From positions 102,864,583 through 102,928,582 of the forward strand of contig OY744532.1 in assembly GCA_963556195.1 (NCBI GenBank): 64,000 bases of DNA, given 5' to 3'. Position numbers and translations under genes: made by a program. Positions 44,071 through 54,343 of this stretch are shown here, piece by piece (position 1 is the first letter of the stretch; every line of letters begins with the position of its first letter). This stretch comes from Sepiola atlantica (taxonomy: Eukaryota > Mollusca > Cephalopoda > Sepiida > Sepiolidae). Under the pieces are notes generated by a model. The model saw only the letters and a program-made list of their open reading frames with translations, had not been told where the DNA came from and made no database searches.

Positions 44071-44488
44071 AGCGTTAACTATTGGAAGAGGGGGGTCCGT
44101 TATCAGAAATATGTTAGTTTGATGGAAAAAAGCGCTAACTATTAGAAGAGAGACTCCGTTATCAGAAATATGTTAGTTTGATGAAAAAAAAGCGTTAACA
44201 ATTGGAAGAGAGAGTCCGTTATCAGAAATATGTTAGTTTGATAAAAAAAAAGCGTTAACTATTGGAAGAGAGTGTCCGTTATCAGAAATATGTTAGTTTG
44301 ATGAAAAAAAAGCGTTAACTATTGGAAGAGAGGGTCCGTTATCAGAAATATGTTAGTTTGATGAAAAAAAAGTGTTAACTATTGGAAGAGAAGGTCCGTT
44401 ATCAGAAATATGTTCGTTTGATAAAAAAAAGTGTTAACTATTGGAGGAGAGGGTCCGTTATCAGAAATATGTTAGTTTGATAAAAAAC
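44071..44488 (+). repeat. 60-bp minisatellite, seven copies
   Basis: The unit AGCGTTAACTATTGGAAGAG, then AGGGTCCGTTATCAGAAATA, then TGTTAGTTTGATGAAAAAAA repeats at exact 60-bp spacing from 44071 (one 59-bp unit near the end) with few substitutions. Confidence 0.97.
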
Positions 44489-44968
44489 AATTGCTAAAAC
44501 AATTAAGAATTTAATTCTAATGCTACAGTTCTGATAAATATTAGTTCAAATAGGATAATCTCATGAAAATTAAAACGGAACCGCTTGGAGTATGTGTTTT
44601 ATTTTGATGCTACTTTTGTGATGGATCTTAGGTGAACGAAGATAATCTTAGAAGAAAAATTTCCCGAACTGAAATGTGTTTTAGTTCACGTCACTGTCAC
44701 GTTGAATGTTCATCATAAAACCAGCTTTTAGTAGGTATTTTATTTGAACGTCACTGCTAACTTATATAGACCTGATTTTTAGCGATTATATTCTGATGTA
44801 GTTGAGCTGGTCAGTTCTTAGTTGAAAAACTATCTTAAAATACAAATTCACTAAAAGGAACGGGTTTTAGAAAATATTTTATTCCAAAGTTACGACTCTG
44901 ATGAATTGTAGTAAAAAACTATCATTCCATATGACACTAAAATGAGTCACCTGCTTTAGTGTTTAATA
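44489..44968. other. No gene seen
   Basis: AT-rich spacer. Confidence 0.5.
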
Positions 44969-44996
44969 GCGGGGCTACCCGGCGTTGCTCGGGGTC
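44969..44996 (+). repeat. Recurring TACCCGGCGTTGC motif
   Basis: TAGCGGGGCTACCCGGCGTT then GCTCGGGG. Related sequences lie at 17270, 55383-55425 (inverted) and 55613-55652. It looks like a conserved end or core of a dispersed element. Confidence 0.6.
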
Positions 44997-45244
44997 ATAA
45001 AAACATATAATTGAAGAAAAATCGTGTGTGTAACATCTTTATATACAAACTTCTATTTCTCCCCCCCCTTTCTCTATAGCCGTCTCTTTATCTTTCTACC
45101 TTTCTCTTCCCTGGTCGCCCCATTTCACCGCTACTTTCTAATTTTGCCTTTTGCGAAAGCTGTTTCTTTCCCACCATTTCTCCTACGTTGCCCAGGGCAA
45201 TAGTATGACATATTTCTATAAAAAGTAACACCTCTATCTGCGCC

Positions 45245-45950
45245 TTCTATATAGGTACTTATCTCCGCCCCAGTGTTCATACTATATACGTATCTATCAT
45301 TACCCCGGTGCGCATACTATATACGCACCTATCGCCGCCCCAGTGCACATACTATATACGTACCTATCGCCGCCCCAGTGCAGATACTATTTGAGTACCT
45401 ATCGCCGCCCCGGTGCGAATGCTAAATAGTACCTATCGCCGCCCCGGTGTGCATGCTACATAAGTACCTATCGCTGCCCTAGTGCGAATGCTCAATACGT
45501 ACCTATCGCCGGCCCAGTGCGAATGCTAAATATGTACCTAGAGCCGCCCCGGTGCGAATGCGAAATACATACCTATCGCCGCCCCGGTGTGAATTCTAAA
45601 TACGTACCTATCGCCGCCCCAGTGTGAATTCTAAATACGTACCTATCGCCGCCCCGGTGCGGAAGCTAAATACATACCTATCGCCGCCCCGGTGTGAATG
45701 CTAAATACATACCTATCGCCGCCCCGATGTGAATGCTAAATACGTACCTATCGCCGCCCCGGTGTGAATGCTAAATACATACCTATAGGCGCCCCGGTGT
45801 TAATGCTAAATATATACCTATCGCCGCCCCGGTGTGAATGCTAAATACGTACCTATCGCCGCCCCGGTGTGAATTTTAAATACGTACCTTTCGCCACCCC
45901 GGTGCGCGTGCTATATACGTACCTATCGCCGCCCCGGTGCACGTGCTATA
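45245..45950 (+). repeat. 35-bp GC-rich minisatellite, about 20 copies
   Basis: The unit CCTATCGCCGCCCCGGTGTG then AATGCTAAATACGTA repeats at 35-bp spacing. Variation is concentrated in the second half (GTGCGAATGC, GTGTGAATTC, GTGCACATAC). It is sharply more GC-rich than its flanks and ends just before a (TA)n array. Confidence 0.97.
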
Positions 45951-46018
45951 TATTAACAGATAGAAGAGCGCGAAAATTTAATCAGTAGAGATAAAGAGAG
46001 AGGTAATATGATGTATGC

Positions 46019-46019
<1 letters not shown>

Positions 46020-46074
<55 letters not shown>

Positions 46075-46184
46075 TACATATATACATATATATATATACA
46101 TATATATACACACACATATGTATATATATATATATATACATACATATATACATATATATATACATATATATACACACACATATG

Positions 46185-46226
<42 letters not shown>
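46020..46226. repeat. Complex (TA)n/(CATA)n microsatellite
   Basis: TA with repeated ACATACATATATACAT and ACACACATATGT blocks, including an internal duplication of about 65 bp. Confidence 0.95.
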
Positions 46227-46229
<3 letters not shown>

Positions 46230-46582
46230 AAAGTGACGTTAGAAGCCATTTTAACAATGCGTGAAAAATTTATTTATTTATTTCTTTTTTTCCAATTAAT
46301 TTCGAAGGATACAACAATATCTCTGATGGTGGACATCAGAGATATTTTTTTTTATAAAATAAACAAACTTTACTTTTGTTTATAAGTAAGACGTCTTGTG
46401 TTGGTGTGACGCTCACCGCCAAGATGGAATGAGCGGAAGTGAGAATAAGAACGAGGAAGCTAGAGCATGCCGGGAGTTATAATTCTTTAGATATTGTTCG
46501 TTTTTTTTTTTAAGCATTGAGAAAAAAAGAAATAAATCTTTCACGCATTGTTAAAAGGGCTTCTAACGTCATTTTTATTACA
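46226..46582. mobile_element. 357-bp foldback/MITE with about 65-bp inverted repeats
   Basis: The left arm (AATAAAAGTGACGTTAGAAG...AACAATGCGTGAAA) is complemented at 46517-46582. The interior contains a perfect 12-bp hairpin, ATATCTCTGATG/CATCAGAGATAT, at 46315-46348. A second inverted pair (TTCTTTAGATATTGTTCGTT at 46480-46505 and its complement at 46603-46630) straddles the right end. Confidence 0.85.
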
Positions 46583-46625
46583 TGTTCATTCAATCCTTAA
46601 AAAAAAGAACGAACAATATCTAAAG

Positions 46626-46627
<2 letters not shown>

Positions 46628-46666
<39 letters not shown>
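46628..46666. repeat. (TA)n microsatellite
   Basis: TA run. Confidence 0.9.
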
Positions 46667-46670
<4 letters not shown>

Positions 46671-46955
46671 AGGTTAATACAACAAAATATATGAGGCAAC
46701 TAATATCTTTAATTAGTAAACATCCGGATAAAAATGAAGCTCTATATACTGGATAGAACATTAATAGCATTAGATGAAGTGAAAGAATAAAATAAGGTGC
46801 GAATCAAAGTTTTTTATAATTCAAAGTAATGGTTCTCTGAGGAGATGATTTTCTTTGAAAAATCATGAGTTAAGGACTTTCAATTACTTTGCTTGAACTT
46901 TAAATTGTAATCAAATTTTATTCTCACCTTATTTCATTATTTCACTTCATCTAAT
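46667..46955. repeat. Dispersed repeat, family E copy 2 (foldback form)
   Basis: Positions 46772-46800 (AGATGAAGTGAAAGAATAAA, then ATAAGGTG) are inverted at 46926-46953, so this copy is palindromic. It matches 690-925 in two opposite-orientation pieces. Confidence 0.7.
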
Positions 46956-46956
46956 G

Positions 46957-47004
<48 letters not shown>
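46957..47004. repeat. (TA)n microsatellite
   Basis: TA run followed by a TG-rich tail. Confidence 0.9.
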
Positions 47005-47008
<4 letters not shown>

Positions 47009-47929
47009 GTGTGCGTGTCTGTGTGTGAATAAATAGTTCGAATTCAAAAAACGGTAAACGCTATTTTCAAAATAGTTGCATTGTATTATTCTCTCACACC
47101 CAAAAATCATATTTTCTATAATGTGATATCGGTATGTTGTTTTGCTTCTAATTTAAATAAGTTTGTATTTGTCAAGATTATATATATTTGTCGGTGTATT
47201 GTCCAATTTCTCAAGTTAGAGACATGTGATTTATGTCGTTTTGCATTCAACCTGTACATGTATGTCATTCATAAAAAAATCCGGATTTGCGAAAAAGAAC
47301 CTTTAATACAAACCGGTGTTTCTTCTCATTCTTAAAACATATTTTATTGATGACAAACATCCAAATATTTTTGTTGGGATTCTACTTCAATTTCTGTTTT
47401 CATTGTTCTTTTTATTTGTTTTTCTTTGTTCAATTCTCGCTTTCCTTTCAAATTGATTTTGCTCTTTCTTCTTTTTTCGCTGATGCATTCATTTTTTGTT
47501 CTGTAATTTTTGTGTTTGATTTCAAGGTATAAATCTCGTTCTTCCTTTTCTTCGTTCGTCCACGGAACTAACTTGATGGAGCGACTACAGAGCTACGTAT
47601 CACCATACTCATTTATACTTCCCAATACAGGCGATACTGAGCATACAATTATTAATTATTAAAGAGTTCTTTTCTGAAAATGCGCAGACATTCTCGAGTT
47701 CGACATGACGCAGCTAAATAAGTGTTACATTACTCGTTCTTTCGGGGTACACGGTAAGATCCAACAGGAACGACAAAGAACAGAACGTATATGGAAACAC
47801 TTTGGTTTCTTTATTTCACTTCACCGGATGGTTTACACCGGCTACGCACACACATATAAAAGTCTTTTTACATACTTTTGTCCCATGAAAGTACTTTCCT
47901 TGCTGAGGTCACAGACTTTGTTTCATATA
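47005..47929. other. Weak family D copy, then no gene seen
   Basis: Positions 47040-47280 weakly resemble family D. The rest shows no motif. Confidence 0.4.
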
Positions 47930-48262
47930 TACATCCGATTGGAAAGAAATTTGCTCTGCATTGTCTATCCGAGTGTGAACTGAAGCAATTGTTACACAAG
48001 CACTTCCAATTGTCTGTTTGATGAAATACAAGTCAGAGAATTCCTTCACGGTACCAACTTGCTTATCGCCGCATTTTTTAGTCAGCGGACACGAAAGCCT
48101 AACAGCAAGACGTGCTTGGGTACCATAACCAATAAAGCTTCATCGGTGCCATGAACATCTTTAAACTCCCATTTCCGGTACTTCGATACTCTGATCACCA
48201 AGTGTTCTGGCTCTTCGCGTTTCTGAAACCGCTGTCTTTCAAGTCTCGCCTGCACTGCGAAA
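47930..48262 (-). pseudogene. Ubiquitin C-terminal hydrolase (UCH, peptidase C12) fragment
   Basis: On the minus strand, KYRKWEFKDVHGTDEALLVM, VPK, HVLLLGF (48185-48095) matches the N-terminal part of UCHL1/UCHL3-type deubiquitinases (W-FVDV-GL, L-MVP--V-A-LLLFP). After a one-base frameshift near 48090 it continues PLTKKCGDKQVGTVKEFSDL, YFIKQTIGSACVTIASVHTR, ISFQSDVYMKQSL (48085-47905). This contains the oxyanion Gln and catalytic Cys (Q-TI---C-TI--IH). The catalytic His and Asp half is absent. The lack of introns in this stretch, the frameshift and the truncation suggest a retrocopy, but an old exon is possible. It would have removed ubiquitin adducts in the parent gene. Confidence 0.78.
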
Positions 48263-48349
48263 CCATCTTCTTTTTTATCAAGTCGCTTTCTTTCTTTCGT
48301 TCTTTCTCAGTGTCCCACCCACAATGGATTCGTCCACGATTCATTTTTG

Positions 48350-48402
48350 TCACTCTTTATTATCTTACATAAGGTCGAAGGTTACATCGGCCAAAACGTT
48401 GT
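48350..48402. repeat. Fragment of the 10.4/13.1-kb foldback family
   Basis: GGTCGAAGGTTACATCGGCC then AAAACGTTGTGATAATAC aligns with the inner arm of the foldback elements at 10415-10835 and 13137-13330. Confidence 0.6.
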
Positions 48403-48794
48403 GATAATACAATGCATGATGAGAACACTACTTCAAATTTGTTCATTTTATTTTATTCAATTTATCTATTTTGTTTGTTTTGTTTAATTATCGTGTTTGT
48501 TTACAATTTAATCCTGATTTTATTTTATTTCAAAATTGTATTCTTAACATTTTTTGCTCAAGTTGCTCTCATAATTATCTATTTCTTTTTTTCGTCCATC
48601 TGTTTGAGGGGTGTTATTCTCTTGGGTCATTTTGCTTTACTTAAATGCGCCTTTCTCTCTTCTTTTCCCCCTATCTTTTGTTGTTTCTTTAGATTTGCTA
48701 TCCTTTCTCTGCCTTTCGCTTTATGATAATCATTCCCCATCAATACATGTGTATACAAGAGGCAATAACCGACAATGGGCAAATAGATTCACAC

Positions 48795-48798
<4 letters not shown>
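48403..48798. other. No gene seen
   Basis: T-rich sequence. The 104-codon hydrophobic frame at 48412-48726 is low-complexity Phe/Leu and is not supported. Confidence 0.5.
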
Positions 48799-48853
<55 letters not shown>

Positions 48854-48855
48854 GA
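48799..48855. repeat. (GA)n microsatellite
   Basis: About 27 GA units with one GG. Confidence 0.95.
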
Positions 48856-49177
48856 TGTAGATATAGAGAAGTATTTATAGAAAAATAGAAATCACAAAAA
48901 GAGAGAGAAGAAGAGGGGTAAGAGAGCTAAATAAAGAAAATAGATAGAAGAGTCTAAGAATGTTAATAAATAAATAACATGAAAATAAGTGTGCGTGTAA
49001 GATGAATGACAGAAACCATGAAGTGCCGCCTTCCAAATCAAACAGAAAATCCCCATTCCTTGTGGGCTCTCCATTATTCGTGGCTGATGTCTGACAAGAT
49101 ATTTTAATTGTTTTCCTTTTTGAAACAAGAAACGCAATAAAACGTTCAAAATTATAGAAACGCGATCACAAATAAAT
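48856..49177. other. No gene seen
   Basis: Spacer between microsatellites. Confidence 0.5.
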
Positions 49178-49279
49178 GAATATTATTATTATAATTATCA
49201 TTATTATTATTATTATTTTATTACTTATAATAACAATAATAATAATAACAATAATAATAATAATAATAACGATAATAAC

Positions 49280-49326
<47 letters not shown>

Positions 49327-49349
49327 TAATAATAACAATAATAATAATA
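49178..49349. repeat. (ATT)n/(AAT)n trinucleotide array
   Basis: Starts as ATT and continues as AAT/AAC, about 170 bp. Confidence 0.95.
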
Positions 49350-49999
49350 AATAAGTATGTTTTTCTGTTCCCATTAATATTTGAACTAAGAATTTTCTTT
49401 TATCGACTCGATTGTGTAGATTGAGATTTTAATAATTAATCTTAGATAAGTTTGTTTTCTGGCATTATTTCTCTTTTAGTTTGTGTAAAGCAGATCTTTC
49501 GCCGATTATTTTTTTAAATCTTCTAGAGTTTTCCATTGGGAGGGGGCATTTTTTCAATTCTCACTTTAGTGTGTGATTGTTATTGTACACGTCTATCAAA
49601 CTGTATTCACAAGAAAGGCGATAACAAAACTGATTATTGAAGGGTGTTTCTCACGTCTCATCATGCCGTGTTCAATCCTTATCGAAGTCGTAAAAGTCAC
49701 TTTCACTTATAATCTAGCAATTACATTATAAGAATACAATCTTGTAGAATCGGTGTTGGTGGTGTATTGCAGAAGACTTCGTTGTAGAGTTGTGATCAAA
49801 TATACGGCTAATCAAACGTCACTGAAACCAGTGACATTGTTGGTACCGAAAATATATTAGATTTCTAAATGGATCACATTTATGTGGAAACAATATGTAA
49901 ACTTCGTAGATGCTTTATATATTTACGTTATATTGGTTCGTTAATATTATTTATATATAATAAGCGCGACCCGTGGAAATTCCAAAGTGCGTTAATCAT

Positions 50000-50056
<57 letters not shown>

Positions 50057-50266
50057 GAATTGAAAAAATGCCCCCTTCCCAATGGAAAACTCTAGAAGAT
50101 TTTAAAAAATAATCGGCGAAAGATCTGCTTTACACAAACTAAAAGAGAAATAATGCCAGAAAACAAACTTATCTAAGATTAATTATTAAAATCTCAATCT
50201 ACACAATCGAGTCGATAAAAGAAAATTCTTAGTTCAAATATTAATGGGAACAGAAAAACATACTTA
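49350..50266. mobile_element. 917-bp non-autonomous DNA element with about 218-bp terminal inverted repeats
   Basis: The left arm 49350-49568 (TAAGTATGTTTTTCTGTTCC...TCAATTCTCACT) is the reverse complement of 50050-50266, with only about three differences, so the element is young or the arms are kept alike by gene conversion. The roughly 480-bp centre holds a (TA)n (50001-50052) and no ORF. It sits at the end of an (AAT)n array. No transposase is encoded. Confidence 0.92.
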
Positions 50267-50492
50267 TATATAAAAGAATAATTCATAGGTAGTCTGAATC
50301 TTTTTAATGTATAGCGTTATGTATATCTATTTATTTGAAGTCAAATGTGATTATATGTTGATATATTTGTATGTGCAGGATCCTCCCATAAACTAATTAA
50401 TCGGCGTAATGAATTTTACAACAAAGCTGCGAGGCCTAAAGGTGGGTAATATTGGCTATATTTTGTTTAATTGAGTTTCATACAAACTTTTG
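50267..50492. other. No gene seen
   Basis: Short AT-rich spacer. Confidence 0.4.
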
Positions 50493-50790
50493 CCTGAGAT
50501 GAAAGTGTAGTATTTGTTCCGATGTATACTACACCCCTTCGACCGGTACCGCCTTGGCCTTCGGGCCTAGATTCCGCCGGTCTTTGGGATTGTGATGTGC
50601 AATCCCAAAAGGTTCACCATCCCAGACTTTATTTTCTGACCCTTTGAGATTGTGTTAGTCTATTGCTACCGTGGAATGCCGACGGAGATTTCCAGGCATT
50701 TTTGTAGGCCAGAGTACTAAAGTTCTAGGACGCTAGCTTTTCAATCCCACTTTCCGACCTTGTGTCAAATCTTAACGCTGTGGAAGGGAG
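50493..50790 (+). mobile_element. U2-snRNA-headed repeat, copy 2
   Basis: Begins GATGAAAGTGTAGTATTTGT (U2 GUAGUA region) and shares the downstream body with 19571-19885: TCCGATGTATACTACACCCC, an ATGCCGACGG segment, CCCACTTTCCGACC. The first 20 nt of U2 are lost here. The middle is diverged but hairpin-rich (CCTTGGCCTTCGGGCC). Confidence 0.7.
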
Positions 50791-50829
50791 ATAAACCCCC
50801 CAAAAAGATCGGGTAGAATCTCTTTGAGA

Positions 50830-51220
50830 AAATATAACAATATGTATGAGACATCAATTAATATTTATTAAGATTTTAGTTCATTTGAAAAATTTAAAAA
50901 GATGCTGGGGGCATGATATGAAAATTAAAATATTTCAGATTTGCATTAAATTATAGCCATTAGTAGAATCTTACAATCAAGCCAGATTCTCTGAATTTCA
51001 ATTTCATCTTAAGAATAATTAATATTAAGCATTCAATTGAAGCCATTTGCAAGTATTAAAATCATGTGATGGATTTTGATAAAATTCTAACAAGGATTCG
51101 AGAGGGAAGGTTTAGTAGCATTACTTAGTGATTATAATCTTTCGAAGGGAACATAAAATTATTTAAAAACTAGTTTGTTCGGGTGTTTTTTCTAATACAT
51201 ATATATGTGTGTGTGTGTAC
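50830..51220. other. No gene seen
   Basis: AT-rich sequence. Confidence 0.5.

Positions 51221-51263
<43 letters not shown>
51221..51263. repeat. (TA)n microsatellite
   Basis: TA run bordering the retrozyme-like tandem. Confidence 0.9.
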
Positions 51264-51270
<7 letters not shown>

Positions 51271-51286
51271 TGTTATTGTTTATTTA

Positions 51287-51340
51287 TCTATGGAAGTATA
51301 CGTTTCGTCTCTTTTCAATCAAGACTCATCAGCATAGAAG
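51287..51340 (-). ncRNA. Hammerhead ribozyme, type I, copy 1
   Basis: Minus strand, 51340 to 51287: TCTATG (stem I), CTGATGA (326-332 of 51xxx), stem II GTCT/AGAC closing a TTGATTGAAAAG loop, GAAA (complement of 51303-51306), stem III ACGTATACTT with a palindromic GTATAC, C17 (complement of 51293), then CATAGA, which pairs 6/6 with TCTATG. Every conserved core position (C3 U4 G5 A6 U7 G8 A9, G12 A13 A14, A15.1-U16.1, C17) is intact. The only defect is a C-U mismatch at pair 15.2/16.2. The short palindromic stem III suggests cleavage as a dimer, which the tandem arrangement provides. Confidence 0.88.
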
Positions 51341-51613
51341 TATGACGATTCACTACCGGTCACACGCTTCGAAACCCGGGATTACAACCCGAATCCAACG
51401 TCGCTAACCTATAGGCCAATTCTGAACAGCTTATAAACATTGATAATTTTAACACATTTAAAAACGGCGAGACATACATGCATTCAAATTCTATAATTGA
51501 AGGAATGATGCATATAAAGCAAGTGACGTCACGCTGTGTTAGTACTACCATTTACAGTGCTCTACTTTTTTACGAGGAGCTTCAAATATAAAATATTTGT
51601 TATTGTTTATTTA

Positions 51614-51667
51614 TCTATGGATGTATACGTTTCGTCTCTTTTCAATCAAGACTCATCAGCATAGAAG
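51614..51667 (-). ncRNA. Hammerhead ribozyme, type I, copy 2
   Basis: Identical to copy 1 except stem III, which reads ACGTATACAT (C-A at 15.2/16.2). The core CTGATGA is at 51653-51659, GAAA at 51630-51633, C17 at 51620, and stem I TCTATG/CATAGA is intact. Both copies have lost the same base pair by different changes from a likely ACGTATACGT ancestor; the change here fits CpG deamination. Confidence 0.88.
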
Positions 51668-51732
51668 TATGACTATTCACTACCGGTTACACGATTCGAA
51701 ACCCTGGATTACAAGTATTTTTCAACCCCAAT

Positions 51733-51734
<2 letters not shown>

Positions 51735-51765
<31 letters not shown>
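51735..51765. repeat. (TA)n microsatellite
   Basis: TA run at the other border of the retrozyme-like tandem. Confidence 0.9.
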
Positions 51766-51770
<5 letters not shown>

Positions 51771-54271
51771 CATGAGTTAATTGAACAAAAATACTCAATA
51801 CACTTCCCGATCATAGGCTCCACGTAGGCTAATATGAAGTAATCTATTAAAATAACTATACATTAGAGTGTCTGATCGGGCGTACCGGGGTTTCATCGTA
51901 CTGGGCATGTCACTTGTTGGGTAGAAACCATCTCATATTGTAAGACCTGATCGTCAGCACCGTTCAGTATGGGAAGAGTTAGAAAAGAAATGGTGAAACA
52001 CAATTCAACGGTCTATGGGGTAAGACAAAAGCTGGCATCACCTTCACTGAACAGATGAATTGTGTCGTTTCAATATTTTTCTCGAAGCATCCGCTTATTT
52101 TACGATGCTGAAGATTCGGCCTGAAAATATTAGACGGTTTCTACCCCAGAACCGACATGTCTGACGAAACCTCGGCACACGAAACAGGCACTGATTGATA
52201 GTTTCTAAATACCATAACCTACGTGAAAATAGAAAGTTTTGTTGTCTGAGAGTTTTGAACCGAACAGAAATTACGGAAACTATGTGACTTCGAAGCATAG
52301 CGTTGTTTTTTTTTTCTTTATTCTTTTTCCATCAGTCTTGGCCGACAAGACTTGAACGAGAAAGGGGTGTTTTGAAAGCTACCCAAACACAGAGACAGTG
52401 CCCGACAGTGCACGTTGGGCGACTGATGTAGCGAATATCTTACACGCATCTCACTTCTCTCTTTTTCGCTGATTCTCTCTCTTACATGCACGCAAGTTAA
52501 CTGCTGCTTTTGAATAAATCTGTGTTTATAAGCTAACCGAGGAGTGTGCTTATGAACCTGACGACTTCTGGTAGCTTATATATCAGCAGAGACACCACGG
52601 ATGGCGCGAGTATGTTGGAAATTCGAGGAGGGTCTGCACCAATAATCGACAGCACGTGGTTGCCCTTCCTCTGGGTCCGTAGGTTATCTGCGGTATGATC
52701 GGATATATAACAGGTGCCTACGAATACATTATTCTGTTCAGTAAGCAGTATAACCTCATGACACTGCAGTTGTGTATACAGTTTGCCATCATTATTTACT
52801 CAATAGAAGTTCTCACATTATTGGTAAAACATTTGGTGTTAGCTGAGGGCGAAGTTATAGAAAGTCCCACTGGATTTATAGTATCTCCGCTTATTTCAAG
52901 CATTTGTTAATCATTTTGCGTTATCGCCAAAGCTATTTACCATTGTTATCTAGCTAATATAAGCTGTTTGCTTTCTCTTGCATTTTAGTAGCAAAAAAAT
53001 ATCTTGGAGATGTCACTGCTATCTGCGACTCTCCAGTGGAGATCAGTATTATTAATTGTCTCTCTTTCCCTTTTACTGGACACTTCATGAATATTGTGTG
53101 TTATCAGTCTATGCTGCTACGAATTGACACACATTATAGGATCGTTTTATACGTCTATTTTGCCAGTTTCAGTGGTCTGTGATTCGTGTATTATCATTAG
53201 TGTTATTAATAATTTAAAAAGGAAGATCGCCATGTGTTGTCTACTGTTGCTCAATCGATCGCAATCATCAATCGATGTGTCTACCAAAAGATGGATTATT
53301 ATTCGACCGTTCGGTTCGATTGAATAATTAAATTCCGTTATCATTGGAGGAGGCTACTAACGACAAACATATTCCGATCAATAGCAGCTGTAATCATATT
53401 AATAAAGAGATGCTGACAAAATTAATTATATATTTCACATATAGTGTATCCCCCGGCTGTGAATGCATTACAGATTCATAAACTATACGTATAATCGATC
53501 GAATTACATCCAGGATTGAATTAATAATATATTTTAGCTGATGCTATAGCCTTAGTAGGGTTACACTATGAATATGTGGAACAAATGGAGTATCGGTAGA
53601 ATATCTGAGATACTAATTGGTATCTCCTATTTTAGGTGTTAATCTCATTGATCTGAGTGGTGGTATCTTTTATCACGGCCTTTAATGTATTCGTCCAGCG
53701 TATCGTTTAAGTTTGTGATTTTTTTTTAGAAATGAGTGACTACGTTCTCTTATTTTAAATCTGTTTAGTTAATTTTTTTTTAATTTGATATACAAATACG
53801 TTCGTCATATTAATGGAAAGAGAAAACATAGACCCAGATCAACCGTGTGATTTAATATTAATAATACATCAATAATATATAAAATGTAGAGTCTGTGGAC
53901 GTGTAACAAAATTGTAAATCACATCATAATTGAATGCAGTCAATGCTATAAATAAATATGAAATTCAACATGTTTGGGTTTAAAAACCCCAAACAACCAC
54001 ATGTTGAAACCTACAGCAAGATTTGCTCGACAAACAAGAGAAAAAGGAAAATAGATTATTGTAAAGGTTAATTATGGAAAACACACTGTTAGAGTCGCAG
54101 TAGAAAAAGATTGTCGATAAAGATATGTTGTTAATCTACCACCAAGAATAGGTCGAAATACTCCACAATTGCGTTGCGTTTAAGTGGCTAAGTTAGAAAT
54201 GAATAAAAGCGGTGTAACATGGACCGATCTTTTGTTATAAAATGTTGCTCTTGTGTTATGTGTGGAAAACA
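51766..54271. other. Long non-coding stretch
   Basis: No gene, RNA gene or shared repeat is supported. Small frames at 52095-52298, 52695-52910 and 53094-53344 show no domain. A (T)8-9 run at 52308 and AT-rich islands are the only features. Confidence 0.5.
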
Positions 54272-54273
54272 TA

Positions 54274-54342
<69 letters not shown>
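54272..54342. repeat. (TA)n microsatellite
   Basis: Uninterrupted TA run. Confidence 0.95.

Positions 54343-54343
<1 letters not shown>

Larger units (their letters stand above)
51264..51735 (-). mobile_element. Retrozyme-like tandem repeat: tRNA-like head plus two hammerheads
   Basis: One complete unit of about 328 bp (51264-51592) and a partial second unit (51593-51735) are in direct tandem. The second carries a 9-bp insertion at about 51715. Each unit on the minus strand has a tRNA-like pol III head (box A TAGGTTAGCG at about 51402-51411, only in the full unit; box B GGTTTCGAAGC at 51366-51376, repeated at about 51692-51702), then a hammerhead, then an A-rich segment ending at (TA)n. The two cleavage sites are 327 bp apart, so self-cleavage and ligation would release a 327-nt circular RNA (51293-51619). 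This is the plan of animal retrozymes and of the hammerhead-bearing Smα SINE of schistosomes. Confidence 0.82.

Noticed and set aside
47941..48020. CNNCFSSHSDRQC, resembling a BEL/Pao gag zinc knuckle on the minus strand
   Set aside because: It is in a different frame from, and fully overlaps, the much better UCH catalytic-Cys match.
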